DNA from: Corynebacterium xerosis NBRC 16721 = ATCC 373
GTDB lineage: Bacteria; Actinomycetota; Actinomycetes; Mycobacteriales; Mycobacteriaceae
Direction: 5' to 3'
Assembly (NCBI RefSeq): GCF_001552415.1
Contig: NZ_BCRD01000001.1
Location: 248,001 to 312,000, forward strand
Length of the DNA: 64,000 nt
A model generated the notes under the pieces. That model made no database searches, was not told the origin of the DNA, and saw only the letters and a program-made list of their open reading frames with translations. A program made the translations under genes and the position numbers. Positions 1 through 9,100 of the stretch are shown in pieces (positions within the stretch are counted from its first letter, which is position 1; each line of letters begins with the position of its first letter).

Positions 1-392
1 GTCCAGCTCGAGTTCGAGTTTCCTGCCGCGATCTCTTTCGCTCGGTGGTAGAGGGCGCCCGCGTATGTGTCGACCGTTGCCGCCCATGCATGCTGGATGA
101 TATCGCGGACATCCGTAGTCTCGCCGCCCTCCGGCAACGTAAACGTCAAGACGCGCTTGAAATCATTGTTGGCGTCGATGTTTGTATCGATGTTAGGCAG
201 CCGGCCATCGAGTTGAAGAGTGTTGAGTAGTTTCTTGAATTCGGGGTCAATCCACGTCTCACACAGTGACGCTGACTCTGTGAACCGGGCGCGGTCGGTC
301 TCGGCGAATTCCTGAACGAGCGTCCTAAGCTCGGGGTGGACTCGGCTTGCGTGCTCGGCAAGGTCGGGGAAGCTGAGCGTCAGCTGCGGCAT
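1..392 (-). CDS. Hypothetical protein, 3' part cut by the window edge
   Basis: An open frame runs leftward from an ATG at 392 to position 1 without a stop, giving about 130 visible residues beginning MPQLTLSFPDL. An AGGAGA Shine-Dalgarno motif lies about 6 nt before the ATG, which supports the start. The visible part is soluble and acidic to mixed, with no signal peptide or membrane segment, and I recognise no family. It is divergent from the serine recombinase gene with a 118-bp gap, so it is probably cargo of the same element. The function is unknown and the protein continues outside the window. Confidence 0.65.
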   Translation of the reverse strand, partial: MPQLTLSFPDLAEHASRVHPELRTLVQEFAETDRARFTESASLCETWIDPEFKKLLNTLQLDGRLPNIDTNIDANNDFKRVLTFTLPEGGETTDVRDIIQHAWAATVDTYAGALYHRAKEIAAGNSNSSW

Positions 393-510
393 GGGTGTCT
401 CCTGGGGCGTCTTGTGCGTTTGGTCAGATGGTGCAACTCTACCACTGTGCACACTGATGGTGACATCATTAGTTACGGACGGAACTTACGTCATAGTGTA
501 GTCTGGCTAC
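393..510. promoter_or_regulatory. Divergent promoter region, candidate att or operator site
   Basis: This 118-bp gap separates the divergent hypothetical gene and the recombinase gene. It contains the inverted repeat TGATG-GTGA-CATCA (455-468). A TAGTGT box at 494-499, 11 nt before the recombinase ATG, together with the absence of a Shine-Dalgarno motif, would fit a nearly leaderless recombinase mRNA. Large serine recombinases commonly act on att sites next to their own gene, so this gap is a natural place to look for a hybrid att site; that is inference. Confidence 0.3.
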
Positions 511-2067
511 ATGAACGAGCGTTCCACCGCGCCCCGCAAGGCAGCCATCTACCTCCGAATCTCACAGGATCGCGAGATGGACGGGCTCGCTATCGACCGC
601 CAGCGCGAGGACTGCGAGAACCTTGCACGATTCCGGCGCTGGGAGGTCGTCGAGACCTACGTGGACCAGTCGAAGAGCGCCACCGACAGGAGCGCCATCC
701 GCCCGGACTACGACCGCATGGTCGTCGACTATTCGCTCGGACGGTTCGACGCGATCATCTGCTACGACCTCGACAGGCTCACCCGGCAGCCCCGACAGCT
801 GGAGGACTGGATCGACGCCGCCGAGCTGCGCGGCCTCGCCCTCGTCACGGCGAATGGCGACGCGGACCTTTCGACCGACGGCGGTCGGATGTATGCCCGC
901 ATCAAGGCGGCTGTGGCGCGGGCCGAGATGGAGCGCAAGAGTGCCCGCCAGTCCGCCGCCCAGCGTCAGCGCGCCATGCAGGGGCGTGCTCCGAAGGGCA
1001 TGCGCCCACTCGGCTACGCCGTAGACGGCGAGGTGATCCCCCACGAGGCTGAGGCCGTGAGGGCGATCTACGACCTGTTCACCAGGATCGAGCACCCCGA
1101 GTCGCTGCGATCGCTCGCCCGGGCTCTCAGCGGCACCGAGATGATCGAAGGTCTTTCGCCCCTTCCCAAGCACACCCACACCGTGAGCGTCGAGCGCGCC
1201 GCCGCCCGCCAGCAGCAGGGCCTCGAACCCCGGCCGATCGTCGAGGACGGTCGGTGGTCTCCCTCGACCGTGCTGGGCATCCTGCGGAACCCGCGCTACG
1301 CGGCGCTGAGCACGTACACCCCGAAGTTTGCCCAGGCTGACGGGAAGCGACGCCGGATGTGGAAGGCACAGATCCTCCGAGACGACGCCGGTGAGCCGAT
1401 CCGAGGGCAGTGGGAGCAGATCGTTGACGACGAGACCTGGTGGAAGGCGCAGCAAGTCCTCGACGATACAGAGCGGGTCACGAATACATCCGGCTCGACC
1501 AAGCGCAAGCACCTCGGCAGCGGGCTCTACCGGTGCGGATACGTCGATGAGGACACCGGCGAGACGTGTGGAAAGAAGGTGACCGGGGCGCCGCGCGGGT
1601 ACAAGTGCGCAGGGCACATCGTCCGCTCGGGCGCCGCCATCGACGACTTCGTCACCACGGTCATCGCCAAACGTCTTGCACGCAAGGACGCGACCGCTAT
1701 GGTCGAGGTCGCGGACGGTGGGCCGCATGCGGCCGGCATCGGCTCGGCGATCAGCGACCAGCGGGCGCGCATTCTGCGCGCAGAGGCCGACTACGATGCC
1801 GAGATCATTGAGGCACGTGACCTCAAGCGCGTACGGGACGCTGCAGAAGCGCGGATCCAGGAGCTGGAGGCCGAACGACTCATGCAAGGCCGCGCGGGTG
1901 CGCTGTCGCCGATCCTGGGCGTCGACGACCCTGCCTCAGCATTTCGGGAAGCGTCACTTGACCTACGCCGTCAGACCATCGACGCCCTCGCCACGATCAC
2001 GCTTCTCCCACAGCCGCGTGGGCGCAAGGGGTTCAGGACCGCGTCCGTCGTCGTCGACTGGAGGTAG
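511..2067 (+). CDS. Large serine recombinase (integrase)
   Basis: A 518-aa site-specific recombinase of the resolvase/invertase superfamily. The N-terminal catalytic domain shows YLRISQD, with S18 as probable nucleophile, then the DRQREDC helix and the DRLTRQPRQ segment around residues 86-95. The recombinase domain follows (RNPRYAAL near 266-274), then a zinc-ribbon-like Cys cluster near residues 340-370, and a charged helical stretch near 430-460 of the kind seen as a coiled coil in this family. Length and order are typical of phage- or ICE-type large serine integrases. It is the likely enzyme for integrating and excising the element. No Shine-Dalgarno motif precedes the ATG. Confidence 0.9.
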   Translation: MNERSTAPRKAAIYLRISQDREMDGLAIDRQREDCENLARFRRWEVVETYVDQSKSATDRSAIRPDYDRMVVDYSLGRFDAIICYDLDRLTRQPRQLEDWIDAAELRGLALVTANGDADLSTDGGRMYARIKAAVARAEMERKSARQSAAQRQRAMQGRAPKGMRPLGYAVDGEVIPHEAEAVRAIYDLFTRIEHPESLRSLARALSGTEMIEGLSPLPKHTHTVSVERAAARQQQGLEPRPIVEDGRWSPSTVLGILRNPRYAALSTYTPKFAQADGKRRRMWKAQILRDDAGEPIRGQWEQIVDDETWWKAQQVLDDTERVTNTSGSTKRKHLGSGLYRCGYVDEDTGETCGKKVTGAPRGYKCAGHIVRSGAAIDDFVTTVIAKRLARKDATAMVEVADGGPHAAGIGSAISDQRARILRAEADYDAEIIEARDLKRVRDAAEARIQELEAERLMQGRAGALSPILGVDDPASAFREASLDLRRQTIDALATITLLPQPRGRKGFRTASVVVDWR

Positions 2068-2083
2068 GCCACCTGGTTGGGTA

Positions 2084-2100
2084 GCCACGCGGAGCGTGGC
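2084..2100 (+). terminator. Short GC hairpin after the recombinase gene
   Basis: GCCACGC (2084-2090) pairs perfectly with GCGTGGC (2094-2100) around a GGA loop, 16 nt after the recombinase stop. No T-run follows, so terminator activity is uncertain; it could also be an arm of a recombination site. Confidence 0.3.
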
Positions 2101-2204
2101 CGGGAGACCTCTTGAGAGCGGCGACGTGGCGTAAGCGCGTCGATTCACCGAGCACGACTGCCTGTCGCGCCCGCCGCTCTCCTCGACCACGGAGGAGAAC
2201 CGCC

Positions 2205-2762
2205 ATGACAACCCGAACACACACCGACACCGCGCCCCGAGCCTGGATCGGCTGCCTCGCCTGCTATAACAACGCTCGCCTCGTCGGCGAATGGTTCGAC
2301 GCCGAGACTGCCGACGAAGGCACCCTTGCTGACGTCCACGGTGGCGCTCATCGTGTGCGCAGTGGATGCGAGGAGCTGTGGGTCATGGACCACGAGAACA
2401 TCGCCACCTCGGGCGAGACGAGCCCGTCGGAAGCGGCAGAGTGGGCGCGTGTCCTTCTCGCCATCCCCGAACACCAGCGCGAGGCTCTGTGCGCTTGGGT
2501 GACCTCCGGCAGTTACGTCGCAGAAGGCACCGGAGACCTGCCGTCGGTTCCCGACTTCGAAGAGCGCTTCTGCGGTACGTGGGGCAGCTTCCGGGACTAC
2601 GCCGAGACCCTAGCCGAGGAGATTGGCCTCATCCCGCAGGACGACGCGCCGGAAGAGCTTGTGCGCTACTTCAATTGGAATGCCTGGACCCGCGACCTCG
2701 AACTCGACTACACGGTCGTCCGCTCCGACGCAATCTCCGTGTACGTCTTCAGGGACCTGTGA
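2205..2762 (+). CDS. ardA: ArdA-like antirestriction protein
   Basis: A 185-aa acidic protein with the ArdA pattern: a first domain starting AWIGCLACYNNARLVGEW, an acidic middle, and a C-terminal YFNWNAWTRDLELDYTV block. ArdA proteins are DNA mimics that bind type I restriction-modification complexes and protect incoming mobile DNA (family knowledge). The start at 2205 is preceded by GGAGGAG at the right spacing; longer upstream readings of this frame lack such a site. It lies between the recombinase and a small co-directional gene, so it fits as early-expressed protection for the element. ArdA acts mainly on type I enzymes, so it would not obviously block the McrBC-like system at 28965-32929. 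Confidence 0.85.
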   Translation: MTTRTHTDTAPRAWIGCLACYNNARLVGEWFDAETADEGTLADVHGGAHRVRSGCEELWVMDHENIATSGETSPSEAAEWARVLLAIPEHQREALCAWVTSGSYVAEGTGDLPSVPDFEERFCGTWGSFRDYAETLAEEIGLIPQDDAPEELVRYFNWNAWTRDLELDYTVVRSDAISVYVFRDL

Positions 2763-2773
2763 AGGGAACGACC

Positions 2774-2980
2774 ATGAGCGCTGAGTCCAACGCCTACAGC
2801 CACGCCGAATCGTTTCGCTGGTGGGTCGGCAACCCCGAGATGAGCGATGAGGAGGCCCACCTCCATGACCTGCTCGCCCTGCACAAGGCAACCGTCGAGC
2901 TGATCCGCCAGCAGCGCGACCTCCTCGGGCACTACGACACCGATGCCGAACTGTTCGGCGATGACCCCTACGTCGACTGA
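2774..2980 (+). CDS. Small acidic hypothetical protein
   Basis: A 68-aa acidic protein beginning MSAESNAYSHAESF, with no recognizable family. It starts 11 nt after the ardA stop and has a GAAGGGA ribosome-binding site, so it is translated from the ardA transcript. A strong terminator hairpin begins 6 nt after its stop, marking it as the last gene of the recombinase-side transcript. High Asp/Glu content next to ArdA would suit another small DNA mimic, but nothing in the sequence proves that. Confidence 0.65.
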   Translation: MSAESNAYSHAESFRWWVGNPEMSDEEAHLHDLLALHKATVELIRQQRDLLGHYDTDAELFGDDPYVD

Positions 2981-2985
2981 GTTCA

Positions 2986-3024
2986 GAGTGCCCGTAGCTT
3001 CGGCTACGGGCACTCACTTTTTCT
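2986..3024 (+). terminator. Strong intrinsic terminator
   Basis: A perfect 13-bp stem, GAGTGCCCGTAGC with GCTACGGGCACTC, closes on a TTCG tetraloop and is followed by ACTTTTTCTT. It ends the ardA-side transcript and sits in the gap to the convergent mobilization operon. The T-run is only on the + side, so termination is mainly for + transcripts. Confidence 0.9.
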
Positions 3025-3029
3025 TCCGA

Positions 3030-3974
3030 CTACCAGCCCCGATAGCTCTCGTACAGCTTCTCTCCAAGCCACCAAAGCAGCCAGCCGAACAGAGCGCATC
3101 CGCCGAGGGCGGCGAGGGCAATGAGTACCTTCGCCCACCAGACACTCGCAACGGAGAACGAGTCCCAGGCCCATCCGAGCAGCGGCCCGAGGCCGAGCAT
3201 CTGTGTGATCCCGCCGACCATCCCCGTGAGCATGATGAACGCGACGGTGAACGGGAGGAGGGCAAGGCACATGCGACCGACCGTCGCCCAGGTGACCCTT
3301 GCCGAAAGTTGCTCGACTCGCCGCTCGGCCCGCCCGACAGCGCTGACCACGTCGTGGGCACGGTCGGTCACCTCGGCGAGCTTCTTGGCGCCGAGACTGA
3401 TCACCCGTTCTTCAAGCCCCGCGACGGCCTTCTCGACCCTCTGGACGGGAGCCTCGACCGCCTTCGCCAGACGTTGATCGAGCACCTTCACAGCGTGCTC
3501 GGTGAGCTTGTCCGTGTCGATACGGACGTGGCCGCGCTTACGGATGGCCTCGGCGAGGTCAGCCGAGGCTGAAGTCGTCGTCTTCAGCTCCTCGCTGATC
3601 TTCGCCGTCATCGTGTATGCGGCCAGGTCCGCCCGGGTTACCGAGGACCCGCCGGGCAGCTTCACGACCTCGCTGCTGCTCAGCTGCTGCGCGACGGCGC
3701 TCAGCGTCTTCTCGATCTCGGTCAGCCGCTTCTTCGTCTCGGCGTCGAGCGGCAGCGTGGAGGGAAGCTCGTGCTGCCGCGAGGTCGACAGGCGATCCAG
3801 CCGCGTCATTTGCTCCTCGTCCATCACCTTCACGTACTCGGTCAGGTCGGCGACGGTCTTCGTCAGCTTCGCGATCTGCTGCATGTCGGCGTCGTGCTGT
3901 GAGATCAAGGCCTCCAGGAGCTCCGTAGTCTTCTGCTGCTCGTCGGCCTGCTTGATCCTGTCCAGCGCTCCCAT
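3030..3974 (-). CDS. MobB-like coiled-coil membrane protein
   Basis: A 314-aa protein with long heptad-like helices over residues 1-210 (rich in Lys, Glu, Leu and Thr) and two C-terminal membrane segments, LLPFTVAFIML and VLIALAALGGCALFGWLLWW. The start at 3974 (MGALDRIKQ) has an AAGGGA site; a longer GTG start at 4019 is possible. Its first 416 bp overlap the relaxase gene in another frame, as MobB overlaps MobA in RSF1010-type plasmids. Its role is inferred as a membrane-anchored mobilization accessory linking the relaxosome to a conjugative channel. It is the last gene of the polymerase-mobilization operon. Confidence 0.7.
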   Translation of the reverse strand: MGALDRIKQADEQQKTTELLEALISQHDADMQQIAKLTKTVADLTEYVKVMDEEQMTRLDRLSTSRQHELPSTLPLDAETKKRLTEIEKTLSAVAQQLSSSEVVKLPGGSSVTRADLAAYTMTAKISEELKTTTSASADLAEAIRKRGHVRIDTDKLTEHAVKVLDQRLAKAVEAPVQRVEKAVAGLEERVISLGAKKLAEVTDRAHDVVSAVGRAERRVEQLSARVTWATVGRMCLALLPFTVAFIMLTGMVGGITQMLGLGPLLGWAWDSFSVASVWWAKVLIALAALGGCALFGWLLWWLGEKLYESYRGW

Positions 3975-4797
3975 GAGTCTGTCCCTTCTGCGCGTGATAG
4001 TCGAAGATCTCTTGAGCACCTTCAGCGGTGAATTCGGGTGTCAGCGCCGAGGCCTTCTTCCGTCCGAGCTTCCCGTTGTCATCCCGGCGCATCTTATAAC
4101 TCCAGCCGTCGCGGTTCGTCACCGCGAGCGTGACCCCGCGCCCGGCGAGGACATGTTCGAACGCCTCGCGATTCGTCGAGCGTGAGTCGGTCAGTGCGTC
4201 GTAGACCTTGTCGCCGAGGACCTGCTCGAACCCGCCCGGAGCGAAGGCCTCGCGGCGCAGCTCCCAGTCGGGCTTCGGTTCCTCCGGATCGGGGAGCATA
4301 CGCAGACCCTCGTCTGCCATCAGCTCGTCGTTCAGCTGGCGCAGTCCGTGCTTCCACGATGTGTACCGTTGGAGGCTCTTACCGGTGAGGTTGTCGTGGT
4401 TGATGACCAGGATGTGCGCGTGCCCATGGCCTCCGGAAGAGTCAGAGTGCACCGCGATCATGTAGTCAGCGCTGTGCATGCGTTCGGCGAGTTCGACTGC
4501 CACGTCCCGGATGCGCTCAAGGTCGGCCTGCGAGGTCACGTCGAACTCGTCAGGGTGGAACGCCAGAACGTAGCTCTGAAGTTGGTTCGTCCGACCGTGA
4601 GCAGCGGCGTGCGCCTCGGCACACGCGATGAACTCCGACGGGGTCGTCCCGCCATCGACCATGGACATCGCATACGCGGCTGCACGTGTCGATCCGACCT
4701 TGAGGAGCTCCTTTCGCACCTCAGGGTCACGCCCGTAGAGGAAGTACCCAACAGCTCCTGCAGCGTTGGTCGAGGGGCGGACGTTCACGGTGCTCAT
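3559..4797 (-). CDS. Relaxase (MobA/VirD2-type mobilization nuclease)
   Basis: A 412-aa protein whose first ~265 residues form a relaxase domain: candidate catalytic tyrosines Y18/Y21 in GYFLYG, a histidine in AFHPDEF (H81), and the metal-binding triad in GHGHAHI (H124, H126, H128). It would nick oriT and pilot the strand during conjugation. The tail from about residue 275 is Arg/Asp/Ala-rich and low in complexity because the same DNA encodes the MobB-like protein in another frame. The ATG overlaps the upstream mobC stop as ATGA, implying coupled translation. Domain assignment is firm; the relaxase subfamily is uncertain. Confidence 0.85.
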   Translation of the reverse strand: MSTVNVRPSTNAAGAVGYFLYGRDPEVRKELLKVGSTRAAAYAMSMVDGGTTPSEFIACAEAHAAAHGRTNQLQSYVLAFHPDEFDVTSQADLERIRDVAVELAERMHSADYMIAVHSDSSGGHGHAHILVINHDNLTGKSLQRYTSWKHGLRQLNDELMADEGLRMLPDPEEPKPDWELRREAFAPGGFEQVLGDKVYDALTDSRSTNREAFEHVLAGRGVTLAVTNRDGWSYKMRRDDNGKLGRKKASALTPEFTAEGAQEIFDYHAQKGQTHGSAGQDQAGRRAAEDYGAPGGLDLTARRRHAADREADEDRRRPDRVREGDGRGANDAAGSPVDLAAARASLHAAARRRDEEAADRDREDAERRRAAAEQQRGREAARRVLGNPGGPGRIHDDGEDQRGAEDDDFSLG

Positions 4798-5474
4798 ACC
4801 CGTGTCCGATCGCCGAGCGAGGCACGCACCTCGTCCACCGCAACCATCACCAGGTGAAGGAGACTGTCATCGACGGCAGCACCCTTGCGGAGCGCCTGGT
4901 TCAGGTTCACACCAACTCGACGCAGCTGCTCTACTGCCGGAGCAAGAGACGTGGCCGCCGCCTCCTCCACTCCCGCGTTGTTCTCCAGCTGATCGACCTT
5001 CGAGGACCTCGAGTCCAGCGCGTCGAGCATGACGGCGCGAGCCCATGCGCTCGGCTTGACGCTGAGCACGTGGGCGCGGCGGCGGATCGCATCGCGATCA
5101 GCCACCGTCAGCCGGACGTCGAGAGAGACCTCCCGACGACGGCTGTTCCGAGGCTCCACCGGAGCCTCGGCCGGCCCTGCCCTCTGCGCAGTACCACGAC
5201 CGGTGTTTACCTGGGAGTCGTGGTGCTGCTCCGCGGGCAGGGCCGGGTCTTCCGCACACCCCTCCGCACGAGCCCGACCAGCGCTGCTTGGGGAGTCGGG
5301 CTCGTTCTCCGGGGCGTACGGAAGACGGCCAGCAGGGTTTTCGTCGGACATTTCGCTGGCGCTCATGTCCTCCAAGAACCGCTGGCCCTCGTCCTCGGTC
5401 GCTGCGCTCCCTGCGGGCGAGGGGGCCCCGGGACGCTGACGCAAGTCCCGGATCGGAGTCGTCAGCCGTTCCAC
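4794..5474 (-). CDS. mobC: MobC-like relaxosome accessory protein
   Basis: A 226-aa protein with a disordered Pro/Glu/Ala-rich first half and a C-terminal domain (from about residue 110) that starts SLDVRLTVADRDAIRRRA. This looks like a ribbon-helix-helix DNA-binding motif, and it ends with LRRVGVNLNQALRKG, the MobC signature. Such proteins bind near oriT and help the relaxase. It starts at GTG 5474 with GGAGG 7 nt upstream, overlaps the gene before it by 13 bp and the relaxase gene by 4 bp. The long unstructured N-terminus is unusual for the family. Confidence 0.8.
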   Translation of the reverse strand: MERLTTPIRDLRQRPGAPSPAGSAATEDEGQRFLEDMSASEMSDENPAGRLPYAPENEPDSPSSAGRARAEGCAEDPALPAEQHHDSQVNTGRGTAQRAGPAEAPVEPRNSRRREVSLDVRLTVADRDAIRRRAHVLSVKPSAWARAVMLDALDSRSSKVDQLENNAGVEEAAATSLAPAVEQLRRVGVNLNQALRKGAAVDDSLLHLVMVAVDEVRASLGDRTRV

Positions 5475-5785
5475 GGTGCCGCCTCCTCATGTTCGGGATC
5501 GACGGACTGCGAGGCAGTTCCGTCGTTCACCGATCCCGAAGACGATGTCGCCTTCTTCGCACGCCTCGACCTCTTCGCCTTCTCTGCCTCCAAGGCACCG
5601 GCCGCCTCCTCGGAGAGCCGGTCGTAGAGGTCGGGGCTCTGGTCGCGCAGCAGATCGATGACCTTCTCGTCGATGCGGCGCTGCTCGGCAGCGGCGGCAC
5701 GCTTGAGCTTGGTGATGCGCTCGGACGCACGGCGGCGCTCCTGCTCGATCAGCTCGTCGAGATTGGTCGTGGTCTTGTTGCTCAT
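5462..5785 (-). CDS. Small basic coiled-coil protein
   Basis: A 107-aa protein starting MSNKTTTNLDELIEQ, with an amphipathic Arg/Glu/Ala-rich helix over residues 10-80 and a polar tail. An AGGAA site precedes the ATG at 5785, so longer upstream readings are not needed. It lies between the DUF3223 gene and mobC in the same operon with a 13-bp overlap to mobC, so a part in mobilization or replication is likely by position only. I do not recognise a family. Confidence 0.6.
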   Translation of the reverse strand: MSNKTTTNLDELIEQERRRASERITKLKRAAAAEQRRIDEKVIDLLRDQSPDLYDRLSEEAAGALEAEKAKRSRRAKKATSSSGSVNDGTASQSVDPEHEEAAPWNG

Positions 5786-5802
5786 GGTCAGTTCCTTTCG
5801 GT

Positions 5803-6108
5803 TCAGTGACCTTCCGGTCGCAAGTTGTTGATGCACTTCTTGATCGACCAGTTGTCGATCGACCCGTCCTCCCGAAAGACGAGAAAGTTCCTCGTGCCCC
5901 ACTCAGGGATGAGGGCGACGGTGATCCAGAAGACGCCAGCGCCGTGCTTGCGGTCGGCCTCTGGATGGTGGGCGAGGAGGTCACGGGCGAACGACTCATC
6001 GGAACCGCGCAGGACCTCCCCGAGCCCCGCTCGGTTCAGCACGGCACTGGCGTGGTTGGCGACTTTCTGCTTGGTGGCGAAGGCAAGTCCTCCGAGGCTG
6101 TAGCGCAT
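5803..6108 (-). CDS. DUF3223 (DCL-family) protein
   Basis: A 101-aa protein matching the DUF3223/DCL pattern: an N-terminal FATKQKV helix, then DLLAHHPEADRKHGAGV, a strand pair ITVALIPEWGTRNFLVF, and a closing DGSIDNWSIKKCI. The family, named for the plant defective-chloroplasts-and-leaves protein, recurs in phage and mobile elements, and its biochemical role is not settled. The ATG at 6108 has GAGGTG as ribosome-binding site and follows the polymerase stop by 10 nt. It may be a polymerase accessory protein, by position only. Confidence 0.75.
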   Translation of the reverse strand: MRYSLGGLAFATKQKVANHASAVLNRAGLGEVLRGSDESFARDLLAHHPEADRKHGAGVFWITVALIPEWGTRNFLVFREDGSIDNWSIKKCINNLRPEGH

Positions 6109-6118
6109 CGTCACCACC

Positions 6119-9100
6119 TCACGAAGCGCCAGCAGAAGCCGACTCGTCAAAGGGGTCGATCGCCTGCATCCACTTGACGTAGGGGCGGATCGCCTCCAGA
6201 TCGATGTCGATCTGGCGCTCGGCCTTCGACCGGGCGTGCGACCAGAACCGCTCCTTCACGCGAGGCAGCCCGAATGCCTCGAACGCATCGAGCCTGTCTG
6301 CCAGAGGCTGTCCCGGATGGAGCCAAGGGATGTCGATGATCTCCTGGCGGAAGGCGATCACGATGCCTTTGGCGATGTGCTCCAGCTGCTCTGCATGGGC
6401 GATCGAACCGTCCTCATCGAGCAGAGCGTCGAGCCGCGCAAAGTAGTCCTCCCACTGCTCGACAGTCCGCCGAACGGGGGAGCGAATCCACACGGGTTCG
6501 CCGAGGTCGTCGTCCCACTCCTTGAGGCCCTGGTCGACCGAACGCCCCAACGTGGCCTGCTCGGGAGAATCCCAGGGCACGGTGTGCACATGGGCGACCT
6601 CATGCTGGACGCCGTCGATGTCGATGACGTCGACCGACATCCCATCGGGGACGGGGCGGCGCTTTCGGTCGAACTCGATGGTCTGCTCCTTGTGGACCAC
6701 GCGCGGCGCGAAGTCCAGCCGCTTGTCGATGCGGGTCAGCTCCTGCACCGAGGGAAAGACCTTCATCGTCACCGGGAGTGCGCCCTCACGACTCGCCATG
6801 AGCTCGTACATGAGGTCGCGGTCGGCCTGGCTGTCCTGCTCGATGCCCTCTGGAAGCTTGTAGCCACCGTGTGCCAGGACGCCGGCAGGCTGTCGGCTGA
6901 AGTTCGCCCGGGTAGTGATGTTGAGCAGGTCGGTCTGCTGGTGCTTGCGCTCCCACATCCTCTGCGAACCGGTCAGCGCGAGCCGGGACTCACGCCAGAT
7001 CGGACCGAGCCCGAAAAGGTCGAGGCTGTCGACCACGTCCAGATCGGCATCCGTGATGAATCCGTCCGTAGTGCAGGACGGCGTGCTGTAGCCCAGGTTG
7101 TGAAGCTGGTTCAGCGTCGCAAGCAGAACCGCGCGCACGAGGCCGGTAGTCATGGACGCGTGCCAGGGTGAGGTGATCGCGGACCCGCCGACCGCATCAC
7201 GTTCCTGCGCCCAGGCATCCCAGCCCCGCTGGCCCATAACTCCCTGCGCCAGCTTGCCGTAGGGAGAGTTCGCCATCAGCTTCAGGACGTTCTGCTCGAA
7301 CGACTTCGCACCGAACTCCGCCTTGGCCCGCGCACGGTCATCGAGGAGCTGCTTGTACGCACCCCGGAGAAGCCGAGAGGGCTCACCATGCTCATCGGTG
7401 AGGACCCGTCCGAAGTGACCGATCTGACAGGTCACAGTCGCGCCAAGCGTGAGGGCGAGCCAGACCTCGGGACCGGTTGCCCAGACCCCACGAGCACCAC
7501 CGCTTGTGAGCGGATAGACCATCGACCCCTCGACCGGAACCGGCAACGAAGGGAACGCGACCGTGCTCGGGAACTCGAAGCTCACGAACCCGAGGAACGG
7601 CGTGAGTGGGCTCTTGAAGTCGGACAGCGTGAGGTCGGCGTTGTTCACCGTCTTCAGAATCACGCCATCGGGATGCTGGTAGTCGACATCCCAAATCGTC
7701 GAACTGGACGTGGGGTAGCAGGACTGAAGATCGAAGTCACTGGTCACGCGCGCGAACAGCCCAAGCTCGGCAGACATGTTGTACCCGCCTCGAAAGCTCA
7801 TCGCCGCAGCATGGATCCACGTCGCCGCAGCACCGTCGATCGGCTCCAGCGCCCGGACGTGGTAGAAGTCGAGCTGCTGCTCGTCTACACCGGCAGCACC
7901 CTCGCGGGTCTTCGTCACCTTGTGGAGTCCGCCGAAGACGGAATTGAAGTCGCGGCCCTCGCCCAGCTCGTCCTGGATAAGGCCCTTCACCGCCTTCGCC
8001 GCAGCAGTGGGCAAGGTCAACGGGACAGCACGGTGATCGCCGTATAGCTGGCTCACGTATTCCAGAGCGATCACGGCATCATTCGCCGCGTAGTCGAGGA
8101 ACTCCGCAGGATGCACGTCGAAGTACTCGTCCATCCGGGTGATCCAGTCACCAGGAACATCCAGCTTCGGCGCCCCGATCGCCGCACCGAGTGCCTTGAG
8201 CGGCTCAGCACCGCTCTGCGCCATCGTGTCGCGGATCGAGACTTCCACCGGCAGCTTCCACCGCCAGTTCTCGCCGGAAAGCACCATGCGGGCGGGCTTG
8301 TTCGAAACCATGCCCGCGCTGGCCGAGATCACCGTGCGGAGGATGTCCGGCGCGCGACCGTCCAGCCACCGGGCACGTCGACCGTCCCAACCCGCACGAT
8401 CCGACAGCGTCTTCGACCGACCGGGATACGCCTGGTTCCAGACGTTGATCGCCTTCCGGCGGTCGACGAAAGTAGTCAGGTCGGCGTGCTGGTAGTGCGC
8501 GACCAAGGTGATCGGCAACGCCCTGGGCGTCCCCTCGGGACTGTGCTTGAACCACACCGAGGGGTGGGACTTGCCGTCGTCACCGATGGCAGACTGCGCC
8601 GAGACGCCCTTGTCAGTCCACCCAACTGCGAGCCTGTGCTCATGAAGACCCAGGCTCATGATCGCGATCTCAAGGCTCTTCTCGAAGGACAGCCGCGCCG
8701 TACGAGCGCCGCGCGGCCCCCTGTAGCTCCGGGGGATGACCACGCAGAGCCGGAGCTGGGAATCATCGAGAGGGTCAATCGCGGCGAACTGGTAGGACAC
8801 AATCTTCCGCACCATGTGCTCGTCCTCGCCGACCCATACACGGTCGGCATCCACCAGATCGACAGTCACGAACTCGGTGTCGAAGCCGATGACGATGGAA
8901 TCCTGATCCGTGGACATCGCGGCCACCGAGGGGTACTGCCCGAAGCCGGCAGCGCCGCGCGCTCCGCGTGCTACCGAACGAGTCAGGACCTCGAACTCGG
9001 CGGGGTGCTTCCGCGACGTCGCCGAGTCCGCCACCACTGTCCGAGACCAGCCCGCCGCATCGACCAGGTCGCGAGCATCGGCGGCGGCGGCGTCATGGGG

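Noticed and set aside
562..1887. A 441-aa antisense open frame over the recombinase
   Set aside because: No domain, no ribosome-binding site, and exactly opposite conserved recombinase codons.
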